DNA of 64,000 nt, from NCBI RefSeq assembly GCF_021440195.1, contig NZ_JAJTSZ010000001.1:1302001-1366000 (forward strand), written 5' to 3'. This DNA is from Dyadobacter sp. CY356 (GTDB lineage Bacteria > Bacteroidota > Bacteroidia > Cytophagales > Spirosomataceae). Shown here piece by piece: positions 1 to 7,933 of this stretch; the first letter of the stretch is position 1; the number at the start of each line of letters is the position of its first letter. Made by a program: the position numbers and the translations under genes. The notes under the pieces are model-generated. The model ran no database searches and was not told the DNA's origin. It was given only the letters and a program-made list of their open reading frames with translations.

Positions 1-761
1 CCCAGACTGCTGGCAAAACCGGTGCTGAATTTGGTGCGGTCACTTGAATACTTCTCATAGGCAATAGCCGCGCTGCACGCGCCAGGCAGATCTGCCGCAT
101 CTGCCAGGCTGTACAGCTGCCCGTACTGATCGCCGATTTTAATGCCGCTTTCAAAGTGGATATCCTTGATGATTTTAGAAGATGGGTTCTCTGACAGATA
201 AAGGTAGCGTTCAATAAGGCCCTGGCTGCCAGCGCTGCTAAGAAGGTCCCTGTCTTGGAGCGGGCGCATTTTTACAAATCCGGAATCTTCCATAATTCTT
301 TTAAACTGGCCTGTGCTGCCTTTGAATTCTTGCAGCGCGTGATCATCCAGCGACTCTTTTGGAAAAAGGCTCGGTTTTAAAAGATTAGAAAAAATCGAGC
401 TTGCAGGCTTTCTGCCCGGTGGCTTTTTGGTGATAAAAACATAACAGCTATGATCCAGAAAGGGCCGCTCGTTAAAGAAGCGCTCTGAGCTATGGGTCAG
501 AAAGCTGGTGTCCTCTTTTGAGAAATCAGCCTTGTAGCGGCTTTTTAGAAAGTAATCCTGCTTGTGAAACACGCTTCCGACCGGCAGCATTTTAAGGGCC
601 TTCACCCAGCTTTGATGAAAGGCTTCGTACTGCTGATCTGAAAGTGTAAATATTTCAGGCAGTTCCAGCTGAAAGCCCATGGTCACATCACCCTGCTTGG
701 AAAGAAGACATCCAGCGGATACTTCCAGAATCGGTAATAAATCATCCAGCAACTTTTCCAT
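1..761 (-). CDS. traG: TraG-type conjugation ATPase, N-terminal part (runs off left edge)
   Basis: This gene reads leftward from an ATG at 761 and is open to the window edge, so only about 253 N-terminal residues are visible. The start reads MEKLLDDLLPILEVSAGC and is followed by a beta-rich stretch typical of the DUF3875 N-terminal domain of Bacteroidetes TraG. TraG is the VirB4-like ATPase that energises the mating-pore type IV secretion complex of conjugative transposons. The Walker motifs would lie outside the window. It sits 41 bp downstream of the TraF-like gene, in the usual E-F-G order and on the same strand, so it is probably co-transcribed. The family call rests on remembered N-terminal pattern plus gene order; the missing ATPase half is inferred. 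Confidence 0.85.
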   Translation of the reverse strand, partial: MEKLLDDLLPILEVSAGCLLSKQGDVTMGFQLELPEIFTLSDQQYEAFHQSWVKALKMLPVGSVFHKQDYFLKSRYKADFSKEDTSFLTHSSERFFNERPFLDHSCYVFITKKPPGRKPASSIFSNLLKPSLFPKESLDDHALQEFKGSTGQFKRIMEDSGFVKMRPLQDRDLLSSAGSQGLIERYLYLSENPSSKIIKDIHFESGIKIGDQYGQLYSLADAADLPGACSAAIAYEKYSSDRTKFSTGFASSL

Positions 762-802
762 TTTCACATTGATTTATAGTATTAACAAATCAGACTTTGT
801 TC

Positions 803-1729
803 CTATCGGAATATTCTTCTTGAAAAGGATCTGATCATTTTTGGTATTTTTCTTTGCGCAAGTTTTTTAACCAGGCCATGCTCGCCGTAGTGCCCGTTCA
901 GATGGTAAACCACGATGGTTATCAAAGCGCCCAGAGCGGCAGTGAGAACAAGGGTGATATAGGTATTGACTTTTAGTATATACAGCGCGGCATAAAAAAG
1001 AAGGTCTATCAAAAGGCCCAGACCCATGTAGCCAATGTACTGCGCTTTTAACCCTTTGAATACAAGACTTTTATTAATGCCCTTATTGACCATGTATTGT
1101 TTATTTGCCATGATATCTATCTTGTTTAAGGTTACCGGATTTTTGCCGGGTGCTGTGCCCTGAGCATCGACTGCCAGCGGTGATGGCCTCAGCTCAGATT
1201 CTTTGCTCATCTGCGTTTGCTTGCAGCTGACAGGCAAAGCAGCCGGCAGCACCTGAATTTTTCTAACCGCAGTTTTATTGGGTTTAAAGACTGTTTTTTT
1301 CTTATTTGTCGTCAGGTAATGTCTTACAAAGTTTGTAACCGCTAAATAGATCCTGTGCTGGTCTTTGGCTTTGCATTTGAAAAGTCCAAATAAAGGTTCG
1401 CAGGCGCTGACTATTTCGGTCACCCTTGTGCCAAGCGCATTTTTTTTGACCCATTTTAAAAATGTTTCCGGAAACTCGCTGGCAACCAAAGCGCAGACAT
1501 AGCCAAAGCGTGAGGGCCTGAACTGTTCTGTAATCAGCTCTACGCTTTGATCGATGATCTCTTCAAAATCAAGCCCCTTGGCAATCATTGCTCTGATCAT
1601 ACGACAAGTGCGGCTGTGCTTTCTTTTAAACACGCGCGTTTTGGTAAACACATTTTGGTCATTTGAAAGGATCTCGACATTATCCAGATAAAAATCCGGA
1701 CAGCTTTCAGCCATGATTGGTTCTAGCAT
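803..1729 (-). CDS. traF: TraF-like (DUF4133) conjugation protein with about 200 extra N-terminal residues
   Basis: The last ~102 residues, from MANKQYMVNKG (ATG at 1111), match the small DUF4133/TraF membrane protein of Bacteroidetes conjugative transposons: an N-terminal FKGLKAQYIGYMG motif, two hydrophobic helices and a YGEHGL motif near the end. TraF is a mating-apparatus membrane component. Upstream the frame stays open for ~206 more residues with a soluble, helical, basic sequence (MLEPIMAESCPDF onward) that I do not recognise. Either this is a true fusion, or a separate upstream coding region has lost its stop and TraF still initiates at 1111. No good Shine-Dalgarno sequence precedes 1111, but Bacteroidota often lack one. 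It lies between TraE and TraG in operon order. Confidence 0.75.
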   Translation of the reverse strand: MLEPIMAESCPDFYLDNVEILSNDQNVFTKTRVFKRKHSRTCRMIRAMIAKGLDFEEIIDQSVELITEQFRPSRFGYVCALVASEFPETFLKWVKKNALGTRVTEIVSACEPLFGLFKCKAKDQHRIYLAVTNFVRHYLTTNKKKTVFKPNKTAVRKIQVLPAALPVSCKQTQMSKESELRPSPLAVDAQGTAPGKNPVTLNKIDIMANKQYMVNKGINKSLVFKGLKAQYIGYMGLGLLIDLLFYAALYILKVNTYITLVLTAALGALITIVVYHLNGHYGEHGLVKKLAQRKIPKMIRSFSRRIFR

Positions 1730-1775
1730 GGTTTCTTTGATTAAAAACAGTAGTTGGAAAATCAGCGGATTGAAA

Positions 1776-1808
1776 TGAAACGGCAGGGGGAGGCCCCTGA
1801 CCGTTTCA
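1776..1808 (-). other. Strong hairpin between traE and traF-like genes
   Basis: TGAAACGGCAGGGG (1776-1789) pairs with 1794-1808 apart from one bulged A at 1800, leaving a 4-nt loop. The 14-bp GC-rich stem lies in the 134-bp gap between the two tra genes. On the coding (minus) strand no U-run follows, so it looks more like an mRNA processing or stability element than a simple terminator. Confidence 0.65.
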
Positions 1809-1863
1809 AAACAGATTCTACTTTGGCGAGCGCTCGTAACCGTTGCTGGCTTTGATTGTTCTT

Positions 1864-2175
1864 TCAGACGCCAAAAAACGATTGCAACACCGTGGCGACC
1901 ACCACCAGAAAGATGCAGCTGCCAAACCAGGCAGCGGCGACCTTGTTGGTATCCTGGTCACCTGCATTCCATTTCTGAAATACCTTAACAGCACCGACAA
2001 GGCCTAAAACTGCTCCGATGGCATACATCAGATTTGTTCCCGGCTCAAAGTAGGATCTTACCTGGGTGTCGGCCTCGGAAATTCCGGCCGCTCCGTCCTG
2101 GGCCTTCGAAATAATTGCTCCAAGCATCATGCTTGCAGTAAGCAGCCAGCGTCTGCTTTTAAACATACCCCTCAT
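1864..2175 (-). CDS. traE: TraE (DUF4134) conjugation membrane protein
   Basis: The product is a ~103-residue protein with a basic N-terminus and hydrophobic signal-like segment (RRWLLTASMMLGAII, cleavage near SKAQ), a short polar region, and two hydrophobic helices around YAIGAVLGLVGAV and AAWFGSCIFLVVVATVL. This is the DUF4134/TraE pattern, a small VirB3/pilin-like membrane part of Bacteroidetes conjugation systems. Several ATGs are possible (2211, 2181, 2175, 2166). I favour 2175 because GAGGAG lies 6 nt upstream of it; 2166 begins directly at the signal peptide and is the main alternative. It is flanked on both sides by intercistronic hairpins and precedes the TraF-like gene on the same strand. 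Confidence 0.85.
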   Translation of the reverse strand: MRGMFKSRRWLLTASMMLGAIISKAQDGAAGISEADTQVRSYFEPGTNLMYAIGAVLGLVGAVKVFQKWNAGDQDTNKVAAAWFGSCIFLVVVATVLQSFFGV

Positions 2176-2237
2176 TCTCATCTCCTCTATCTGTTTAAGT
2201 TGAACATGCACTGCTCTTTAAGTAAGCCGCCAGAAGT

Positions 2238-2259
2238 CTTCCCGCAGCTGCGCGGGAAG
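2238..2259 (-). other. Perfect hairpin upstream of traE
   Basis: CTTCCCGC (2238-2245) and GCGGGAAG (2252-2259) form a perfect 8-bp GC-rich stem with a 6-nt loop in the 105-bp gap between the small membrane-protein gene and traE. No U-tract follows on the coding strand. Confidence 0.6.
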
Positions 2260-2280
2260 TCCAACTGCGGAACTGCTCCA

Positions 2281-2790
2281 TCAGTCTTCCTGATTCCAAA
2301 TCCTCATCCTGTCTTCACTTTCCAGGTGGATGGAGCCGTATTTTGCCAGTTCCGCTTCAATCAACTGGTTTACTGAAAGCTGGAACGGTGTGCCATATAT
2401 GGCCGGATATTCTCTTAATGTCATTTGTGCCAAAAGCACAAATTCCTCTTTGCTGTAATCTTTATCGTGCGCCTCTTCGATCGCATTCTTGATTTGAACC
2501 GAGAGCTCTTCGAGCTGTTGCATCATTGGTTCATTTTCCCAGGACTCTTCTTGCTGATCCTGATCTGCGTCAAGCTCAGCGTTTTGGATGCCAGGCTCCT
2601 GAAAAGATTCTAATTCAGCCGGGCGGGCTTTGGCATCCCGTGCAGCAGGTTTGCCCGGCGCGCTTTTGGATTTAAAGATGCTGGCTTTAAGTTCTTGCCG
2701 GTAGAAGATTAAACCCACCAGAAGGTAGTAGCCCGCAAGCAGCGGACCAACAATTGAAACATAGGCAACCCAAGGATTAGCTGTAAGCAT
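2281..2790 (-). CDS. Small membrane protein at head of the tra operon, unknown function
   Basis: The 169-residue product has one N-terminal membrane helix (VAYVSIVGPLLAGYYLLVGLIFY, about residues 8-30), then a low-complexity Pro/Ala/Lys/Glu/Gln-rich linker (about 40-85) and an acidic helical C-terminal domain. I do not recognise a named family. Position at the head of the traE-traF-traG set, on the same strand, makes it a likely conjugation accessory protein, with the C-terminus predicted to face the cytoplasm. The ATG at 2790 gives a natural membrane start. Its leader carries a terminator-like hairpin (2847-2871). Function by context only. Confidence 0.7.
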   Translation of the reverse strand: MLTANPWVAYVSIVGPLLAGYYLLVGLIFYRQELKASIFKSKSAPGKPAARDAKARPAELESFQEPGIQNAELDADQDQQEESWENEPMMQQLEELSVQIKNAIEEAHDKDYSKEEFVLLAQMTLREYPAIYGTPFQLSVNQLIEAELAKYGSIHLESEDRMRIWNQED

Positions 2791-2846
2791 AGGACATGTG
2801 GTTTACTTGATTGGATCCTGCGGTGGGGTGCAATGGATGTAGTTTT

Positions 2847-2871
2847 AAAAAAACATCCGGCTCACCAGCCG
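2847..2871 (-). terminator. Terminator or attenuator in the tra leader
   Basis: Read on the minus strand, CGGCT-GGTG-AGCCG (2871-2858) is followed after GATG by seven T residues (2853-2847). It sits 57 bp upstream of the first tra-operon gene and downstream of the repeat pair at 2909-3067. It could stop read-through from the HU side or act as an attenuator. The stem is only 5 bp, so the call is tentative. Confidence 0.5.
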
Positions 2872-2908
2872 ACCGCTTTATTGATGTCACAAAGTAAATC
2901 ACGATTCA

Positions 2909-3067
2909 GGGTAGCAATAAAGTCCAACTTTTTTAGGACCCTTTTAAAGCTTTTGGGATTTATTTCAAATAATTGTGGCAATCAGCTGGCCAGACCGCCA
3001 TTTTTCATGGGTATTTTCAGTAAAAACTTCTCATGGGTAGCAAAAAGGTACAACTCTTAAGGACCTT
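2909..3067. repeat. Pair of ~35-bp imperfect direct repeats upstream of the tra operon
   Basis: The copies are 2909-2945 and 3035-3067, both beginning GGGTAGCAA and both containing a CAAC core and AGGACC followed by a T-run; starts are 126 bp apart. Each copy holds its own imperfect inverted repeat (AAAGTCC with GGACCCTTT; AAGGT with ACCTT). They look like two related protein-binding or RNA-structure elements controlling the leftward tra transcript. The rest of 2872-3113 shows no credible gene. Confidence 0.5.
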
Positions 3068-3113
3068 TCATGTGCATGCGTAATCCATTGATAATTAGCA
3101 GTATCGTTTTAAC

Positions 3114-3152
3114 GCAAAGAAGCCCGGACGATTCACATCCGGGCTTCTTTGC
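3114..3152. terminator. Rho-independent terminator after the HU gene
   Basis: A perfect 15-bp stem (GCAAAGAAGCCCGGA, 3114-3128, pairing with 3138-3152) encloses a 9-nt loop and is flanked by A/T residues. It lies 24 bp beyond the stop codon of the leftward HU gene, so it most likely ends that transcript and insulates it from the tra operon. Confidence 0.85.
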
Positions 3153-3175
3153 TTCGTGCTGTTAAAACGGGCTTT

Positions 3176-3460
3176 CTAAAGATTTGCTCCTTTTACCTGA
3201 TTTACGAAATCATCAGAAGGCTTAAAATGAGGGATTATATGGGAAGGGACCACAATGGTCGTATTCTTAGAAATATTCCTTGCGGTCTTTGCCGCCCTTT
3301 TTTTATTGGTAAAGCTGCCAAAACCACGGAAATAAATGTTTTCGCCGCTTGTCATTGTATCTTTTATCGTAAGAAAAAAAGATTCCAATGTTTTTTGCAC
3401 ATCTTCTTTTTGGATTCCGGTTTTTTCTGCGATTTTTTGAATTGTTTCCGCCTTTGTCAT
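3176..3460 (-). CDS. HU/IHF-family DNA-binding protein
   Basis: The 95-residue product has the complete HU fold: MTKAETIQKIAEKTGIQKEDV forms the helical dimer part, IYFRGFGSF the turn into the beta arm, and RNISKN with the later VPSHIIPHFKP the arm and C-terminal helix. HU dimers bend DNA and compact the nucleoid; near mobile elements they often act as host-like architectural factors for recombination. I chose ATG 3460, where the conserved MTKAE start lies; the frame is open 13 residues further upstream but that extension is not family-like. A strong terminator follows at 3114-3152. Whether this is an element-borne or a core HU cannot be decided from the sequence. Confidence 0.9.
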   Translation of the reverse strand: MTKAETIQKIAEKTGIQKEDVQKTLESFFLTIKDTMTSGENIYFRGFGSFTNKKRAAKTARNISKNTTIVVPSHIIPHFKPSDDFVNQVKGANL

Positions 3461-3527
3461 ACTGTTTATACTAGGTTTATTGTCTGGCAAAGATAGCATA
3501 GCGACCTGTAAACAAAGATAATCTGCC

Positions 3528-3812
3528 CTAAAATTGTTTATCTGCGATCTGTTCAGATGCGATTTTTTGAAAATGTGCTTTGAACTTTGAAAGATCGGAC
3601 TTGCAGATGGTCTCGAATGCTGCCTGGCTCATCACGGTTTGCAGCGGAAGCTTAGGGTTAATTGAACAGCTAAAATGAATAGTTACCGGCTGGTCACTTA
3701 TCTCATAGCCAGGGTTCACCTGCTGATATCCTTCGATTTTAAAAATGTCAATTCCTGTTCTTTCAATAATCATCTTACGGATACCCGAAGTTTCAAAACT
3801 ACTGTCGTTCAT
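3528..3812 (-). CDS. Hypothetical 94-residue protein
   Basis: I do not recognise this protein. It is soluble, mixed alpha/beta in look, with no signal peptide or membrane segment, and ends in a helical stretch around DLSKFKAHFQKIASEQI. The reading frame has an ATG at 3812 and ends 29 bp before the earliest possible HU start, so it may share a transcript with the HU gene. Nothing is visible on which to assign a function. Confidence 0.55.
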   Translation of the reverse strand: MNDSSFETSGIRKMIIERTGIDIFKIEGYQQVNPGYEISDQPVTIHFSCSINPKLPLQTVMSQAAFETICKSDLSKFKAHFQKIASEQIADKQF

Positions 3813-4341
3813 TTGGCTTAGCTATTATCAGAATGAGATTTTTCCTCTAACAAAATAAAAGATTTATTCTTGATAGTTGTAATGGGAATAAAGATTATTA
3901 GTGGAGCTTAAAATATTCGGGTGTTTATTTTACCAGTGTACCAGCCAATCCGGATACTGCTGCATACATTTTGAGCTAAGTTTGCTTATTTAGTCGGTTT
4001 GCTGATCTTCTCTGCGAAACGCTAACAATTGGCTTTTTTATCTTAAAACTTAGCATTTTTTTAGAATAACGTTCTTCAAATTTTGTGTTATGCTGGCATT
4101 TATTGATGAATAAACTTTAATTAAGCTTCTATTGCAGGTTTCAAGTGGGCATGACAATACTCGTTTTTGAAATAACGGGGTCTAATCAATATTGCGGTGT
4201 AATAAAAAGTGAAACAACAACGAAAGAAAAAAGACATTGTCAAATGATTTAATCGGCCCGTTTTATCGTATCCATCCGATAAAACTATTTTAATGGACCT
4301 GTATAGCTCGTAATTTTATTTCATTAAAAATGCGAAAGAAA
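3813..4341. other. AT-rich gap with one inverted repeat
   Basis: No credible gene is present. A perfect 9-bp inverted repeat, GTTTTATCG (4260-4268) with CGATAAAAC (4277-4285), lies just left of the IS66 remnant and could be an old terminator. No terminal inverted repeat pair for the remnant could be identified by eye. Confidence 0.4.
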
Positions 4342-4740
4342 TGATTTGTGAACTGTATTATCAGTGGCAGGCGCCAGCAAATAGGCATTTTGTAAACGGA
4401 ACGGCCATTACTTTTCCATTTAGAGCCAGTATAGAGCTCTTCGGATCTTCTGACACTTCATTTATCAAGAAACTCATCATTAATATGCTGGCTTTATCTT
4501 ACAGCTGCCGGTAGTTTCTGTACCTGGGCCTAACGGATATGCGTTTTGACATACAATTTAGTGGTTTGGCCAGGAATGAATTGGATTTTGATTTATCAGG
4601 CGGTGATGTTTTCGTTTTTCTGGCCAAAAGGCTTAATCAAATCCTGCCCTAAGATCGGTCCGTCGCACGGTGAGATCGGGATGGGTTTGCCATGTATGTC
4701 AAAAACTGGAATAAGGTTCTTTCGAACGGCCAAAAGGTGA
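4342..4740 (+). pseudogene. Decayed IS66-family accessory genes (TnpA/TnpB remnant)
   Basis: From about 4512 one frame reads FLYLGLTDMRFDIQFSGL, then NELDFDLSGGDVFVFLAKR and, after a stop and a degenerate patch, DRDGFAMYVKN. This is the TnpB (IS66 Orf2) signature: TDMR, NEL, GDVFVF and the DGFALYYK-like motif. Stops and frame changes break it, so it is non-functional. Upstream, an open run from 4342 (MICELYYQWQAPA) ending in FIKKLI resembles the end of the small HTH protein TnpA, but this part is less sure. The TnpC transposase was not found. The product cannot be made; it marks past transposition next to the tra region. Confidence 0.75.
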
Positions 4741-4839
4741 AGATACATCCACCACTAGCCAGCAGTCAACACTTCTTCTGCAAGGTGTAATGCTGGATTC
4801 GGCTTGCCTTAGAAAACGATATCAACGGGTGAAGAACTC

Positions 4840-5433
4840 CTAATTTCTATCGAAGATCTTTAAATATTCATTTAAAGGCGTCAGGCCGACAGACTTCCTG
4901 CGTTTATCAACATTGATTGAATCCTGGAGAGGAAGGGGTTTTGCTGTTTTGGTGGTGGGGTTGTAGCGAACCTGAGTACCAAAAATTTGCTTTTTATTTG
5001 TGCTGAGTAGAACCCGGTCCTGCAAATACGCGAAGTCTTTTCCAGACGCGTTATTCAATTTCACTTGTTTGCTCATAAGTAATAGGACCTGCTGCTGAAA
5101 TTTAACGTCATTATCACAATGCTGAACAATCGTCCAAAATCTGTTACTCCCGCTTTCACCAACTAAATCATAGCCTGGAAATCCGTATTTCTTAATGATT
5201 GATTTTGCTTCGATCAAATTCAAGCTATCTGTTTTCCTCCAATTATAATCTATGGTGGCTTTATCATAGACGGAGGCTTTTCCGTTGTCGATATTTTCTG
5301 ATTCTTTCCGCCATTTCTGATCTTCGGTAGCCATTAAAGTGATTTTTTTTTGAAGCTCAGTATTAATACTTGATTGAGAAAGGACAGGAAAACTTAGGAA
5401 GCTTAGGGCTAGAAAGATTTTAATCGATATCAT
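4840..5433 (-). CDS. Secreted DUF6624-family protein
   Basis: From ATG 5433 the product has a clean signal peptide (MISIKIFLALSFLSFPVLSQ), then a ~175-residue domain with the DUF6624 hallmarks: EDQKWRKE, a DYNWRKTDSLN segment, IIKKYGFPGYDLVG, IVQHCDND, AYLQDRVLL and a FGTQVRYN motif near the end. Members are secreted or periplasmic proteins of unknown biochemical role found in many Bacteroidota. The frame is open to 5490, but that adds residues in front of the signal peptide, so 5433 is preferred. It stands alone between an IS66 remnant and a long gap. Confidence 0.8.
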   Translation of the reverse strand: MISIKIFLALSFLSFPVLSQSSINTELQKKITLMATEDQKWRKESENIDNGKASVYDKATIDYNWRKTDSLNLIEAKSIIKKYGFPGYDLVGESGSNRFWTIVQHCDNDVKFQQQVLLLMSKQVKLNNASGKDFAYLQDRVLLSTNKKQIFGTQVRYNPTTKTAKPLPLQDSINVDKRRKSVGLTPLNEYLKIFDRN

Positions 5434-6354
5434 GGTGTTGCTGTTTAGCGTTAGTAACTTATGAATATTTTCTTTTAAAACATGGAGCATACTTCCTTGT
5501 AAACTATAAATTTAGTTAATTAGTTGTTATGATTTCGATAATATTCAATTCTGCCAACTTATTGGGAATAGCCGACGGCAGAAGCCGGGTCGCCGGTGCG
5601 GCTGCAAAAGGTTGATTGCCAACTCTATTAACTGTTGGAAGCTGCTTCATCTTTAAGAAAATCTTGCATTATCTAAAAAGCCGGTCGGCCAAAAAGCCTT
5701 GTTAAAAACATATTGGCCACATCCACCCACAGTTGGGAACATATTACTTTTCATAAAAGGCAGATTTTAAAACCTTTAATCTCGATGAGATTTTCAAAGA
5801 GGGTACTCAGATTTTGAATACTGCTCATCAATACCCTGTCAATTTTGCTACGCGAAACTCCTGGTTGCTTTTTGCGGCGGCCGCTGCCGTACTAATTTTA
5901 GTATAATCCAGTATGGGATCGTCGGACGGATACGTTTTATCTGCTACGGTATCGTGTGCTACTGCTGCAAGTGATTTATTTCCATCCAAGCACTTTGCGC
6001 AGAAATTAAAGGATTAAATCTTAGAGCAAGTGCGTTTAAATGGGTATCATCAGATCGCGAAAACGAGCAGCAGAATCGGATTTTCTTGTTTAAAACATCT
6101 TCAAAAATGTCAGCAAATACGGATTTTAAAAAGTTGGCCTCAGCAGTTACCAACCAATAAAGACAAAGACTTAACCGTAAGGTAAAATTATATCCTAGCC
6201 TGCAACGACTAGATAATAACAATAGTAACTTGTATTAAAGCTAGCCATTATCTCAGACCGATTAGCCCATAATCTCGTGCCCTAAAAACAAGTGGAATAA
6301 TCTTAATATAATGGCTGCCTTCAAGTCGAAACGTTCACCACAACTTCAAAAAAA
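5434..6354. other. Gene-poor gap with a short dispersed-repeat copy
   Basis: No credible gene is present; open stretches are short and of odd composition. Positions 5844-5890 (TTTGCTACGCGAAACTCC ... CCGCTGCCGTA) closely match 48191-48267, which carries about 31 extra bases before the final CCGCTGCCGTA. The GC-rich patch 5570-5615 also stands out from its AT-rich surroundings. These look like remnants of a small repeat family or mobile gene. Confidence 0.4.
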
Positions 6355-7227
6355 ATGAACCCAGCAAAAATTATCTATCTAGTTGATGATGACGAGGATG
6401 ACGTCATGCTGATGCACACAGCGCTGAAGAGCTCGATCCATGATATTGATATAAAAGTTATTAAAGACGGAAAAGAGTTGATGGATTCAATAAGTTCTGT
6501 TCATCATAACAATCCGGCTCTTATTTTGATGGATATGAATATGCCCAAGATTAATGGATTGGAAGCACTTACCCTTTTAAAATCAAATGAGAAAACGCTC
6601 CATATACCTGTTATCATGACATCTACATCTTCAAATCCTGATCACATAAAAAAGGCCTATGCACTGGGTTTGAATGCTTACATGACAAAGCCAGTAATGA
6701 TGCAAGATTATACCCGTTTGGCACAAGGCCTGAACTTTTGTTTTTTGAATAATTACGGATCCCCCGATGATTCATCCGTCTGGCAAACCTTTAAAGGTAA
6801 AAGTATCTTGATTGTTGAAGATAATGCTGATTACTGGGAATTGATGCGGTTGACATTAAAACGCAGTTTGCCTGAGGTAAAGGTAACCAGGCTTAAAGAT
6901 AGAAAAAGTACACTTGATTTTATGACCGATCACTGGAACACATTAAAGCCTGCCCCTGAGCTGATCATCGTTGACCTTTATCTTCCAACCCGAAGGGAAG
7001 GTTTGAATCTGCTGGACTCTATCCGCTACTTTTATATCATTCATAGGCTGCCACCAGTCCCGGTGCTGGTATTAAGTTTTTCAAAACAAAGAGAAGATGT
7101 AGATGCAGTTTATCAGCATAGAGCAAACTCTTACATTGTTAAATCGCCAGAGCTGCTCGCTTCATATTCCTATCTTCGTGGTCTATGTAATTTTTGGTGG
7201 GATATCATCAAGTTACCAAAAACATAA
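6355..7227 (+). CDS. Double-receiver response regulator
   Basis: The 290-residue protein consists of two CheY-like receiver domains and no output domain. Receiver 1 (about 6-130) shows VDDDEDD, the phospho-acceptor Asp in LILMDMNMPKING, the TSTS switch and the K of MTKPV, in the style of cyanobacterial Rcp1. Receiver 2 (about 150-285) has IVEDNADYW, LIIVDLYLPTRREG, LVLSFS and the K of IVKSPE, so it is probably also phosphorylatable but more divergent. Such proteins relay phosphate from histidine kinases rather than binding DNA. The nearest possible partners are the PAS/HisKA protein at 7934 and the hybrid kinase at 10151, all on the same strand but with long gaps. Confidence 0.88.
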   Translation: MNPAKIIYLVDDDEDDVMLMHTALKSSIHDIDIKVIKDGKELMDSISSVHHNNPALILMDMNMPKINGLEALTLLKSNEKTLHIPVIMTSTSSNPDHIKKAYALGLNAYMTKPVMMQDYTRLAQGLNFCFLNNYGSPDDSSVWQTFKGKSILIVEDNADYWELMRLTLKRSLPEVKVTRLKDRKSTLDFMTDHWNTLKPAPELIIVDLYLPTRREGLNLLDSIRYFYIIHRLPPVPVLVLSFSKQREDVDAVYQHRANSYIVKSPELLASYSYLRGLCNFWWDIIKLPKT

Positions 7228-7933
7228 ATATAAACCCGGCATCTTACTTGCTAGGCTGCCATTCAACTGCTTGATCTGCTCGTTCCCTGACATGATATGC
7301 GGCATTAGGTTGTATAGAAAACTGCTTGGCAGAACAGTGGAATGCACAATAATTCAATAGCTGGCATGCGCTATATTGCTGGATTTGTAATTATTTAAAA
7401 TACAGAAATGCCCTGTAAGGTAGCACTATAGGGTCTTTTTTCTACAACAGGTGGTGGAAATTTGCAAGCCAATAAGTCATGCAATACATTTGAACTTCTT
7501 GATGCCGGATATGCTTGTTTGCATGGCTTTCAAAATAATGTACTAGCGCACCTGTCATAATTTCTAAATAATTGCAAAGTTAGAAACACTCTAATTACAT
7601 TATTGGTATGTCAAATAGCAATTACTTCAATGATTACTTTATCGCATTGGGGCGCGGCAAGATAATAACATATGCTATCAAAAAGGTGCGTAGTTTCTTT
7701 GCGAACGTATTAATTAGAAGTTCTGCAAGTGTTAATGCGCACATTATTGTTTTGAGTTTCAACTATAAAATTCTGAGGGTAATTACCGGTGTTTGCTATG
7801 CGATATACCCGTTATTTTTACTGCCAGAATTTACGGCATTATTTGTTTACCGGGCTCAATAAAAAATGACAATCAGAATATTTAGAAGATATCATCTTCG
7901 GGCTAGTATGATAACACCACACGAAATAATGTT
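7228..7933. other. Gap, no supported gene
   Basis: The region is AT-rich. A short open frame at 7608-7862 encodes a Phe/Tyr/Ile-rich 84-residue peptide with no family pattern and is probably chance. No terminator or promoter could be supported. Confidence 0.35.

Noticed and set aside
3149..3496. 115-codon plus-strand frame across the HU gene
   Set aside because: It is the antisense shadow of a clear HU coding region and has no family pattern.
4546..4740. 64-codon plus-strand frame as a real gene
   Set aside because: It is an alternative frame over the IS66 TnpB remnant, whose motifs lie in another frame.
5959..6222. 87-codon minus-strand frame
   Set aside because: Cys/Arg/Phe-rich composition with no recognisable pattern, inside a decayed gap.
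7608..7862. 84-codon plus-strand frame
   Set aside because: Aromatic-rich, no motif, isolated in an AT-rich gap; likely chance.
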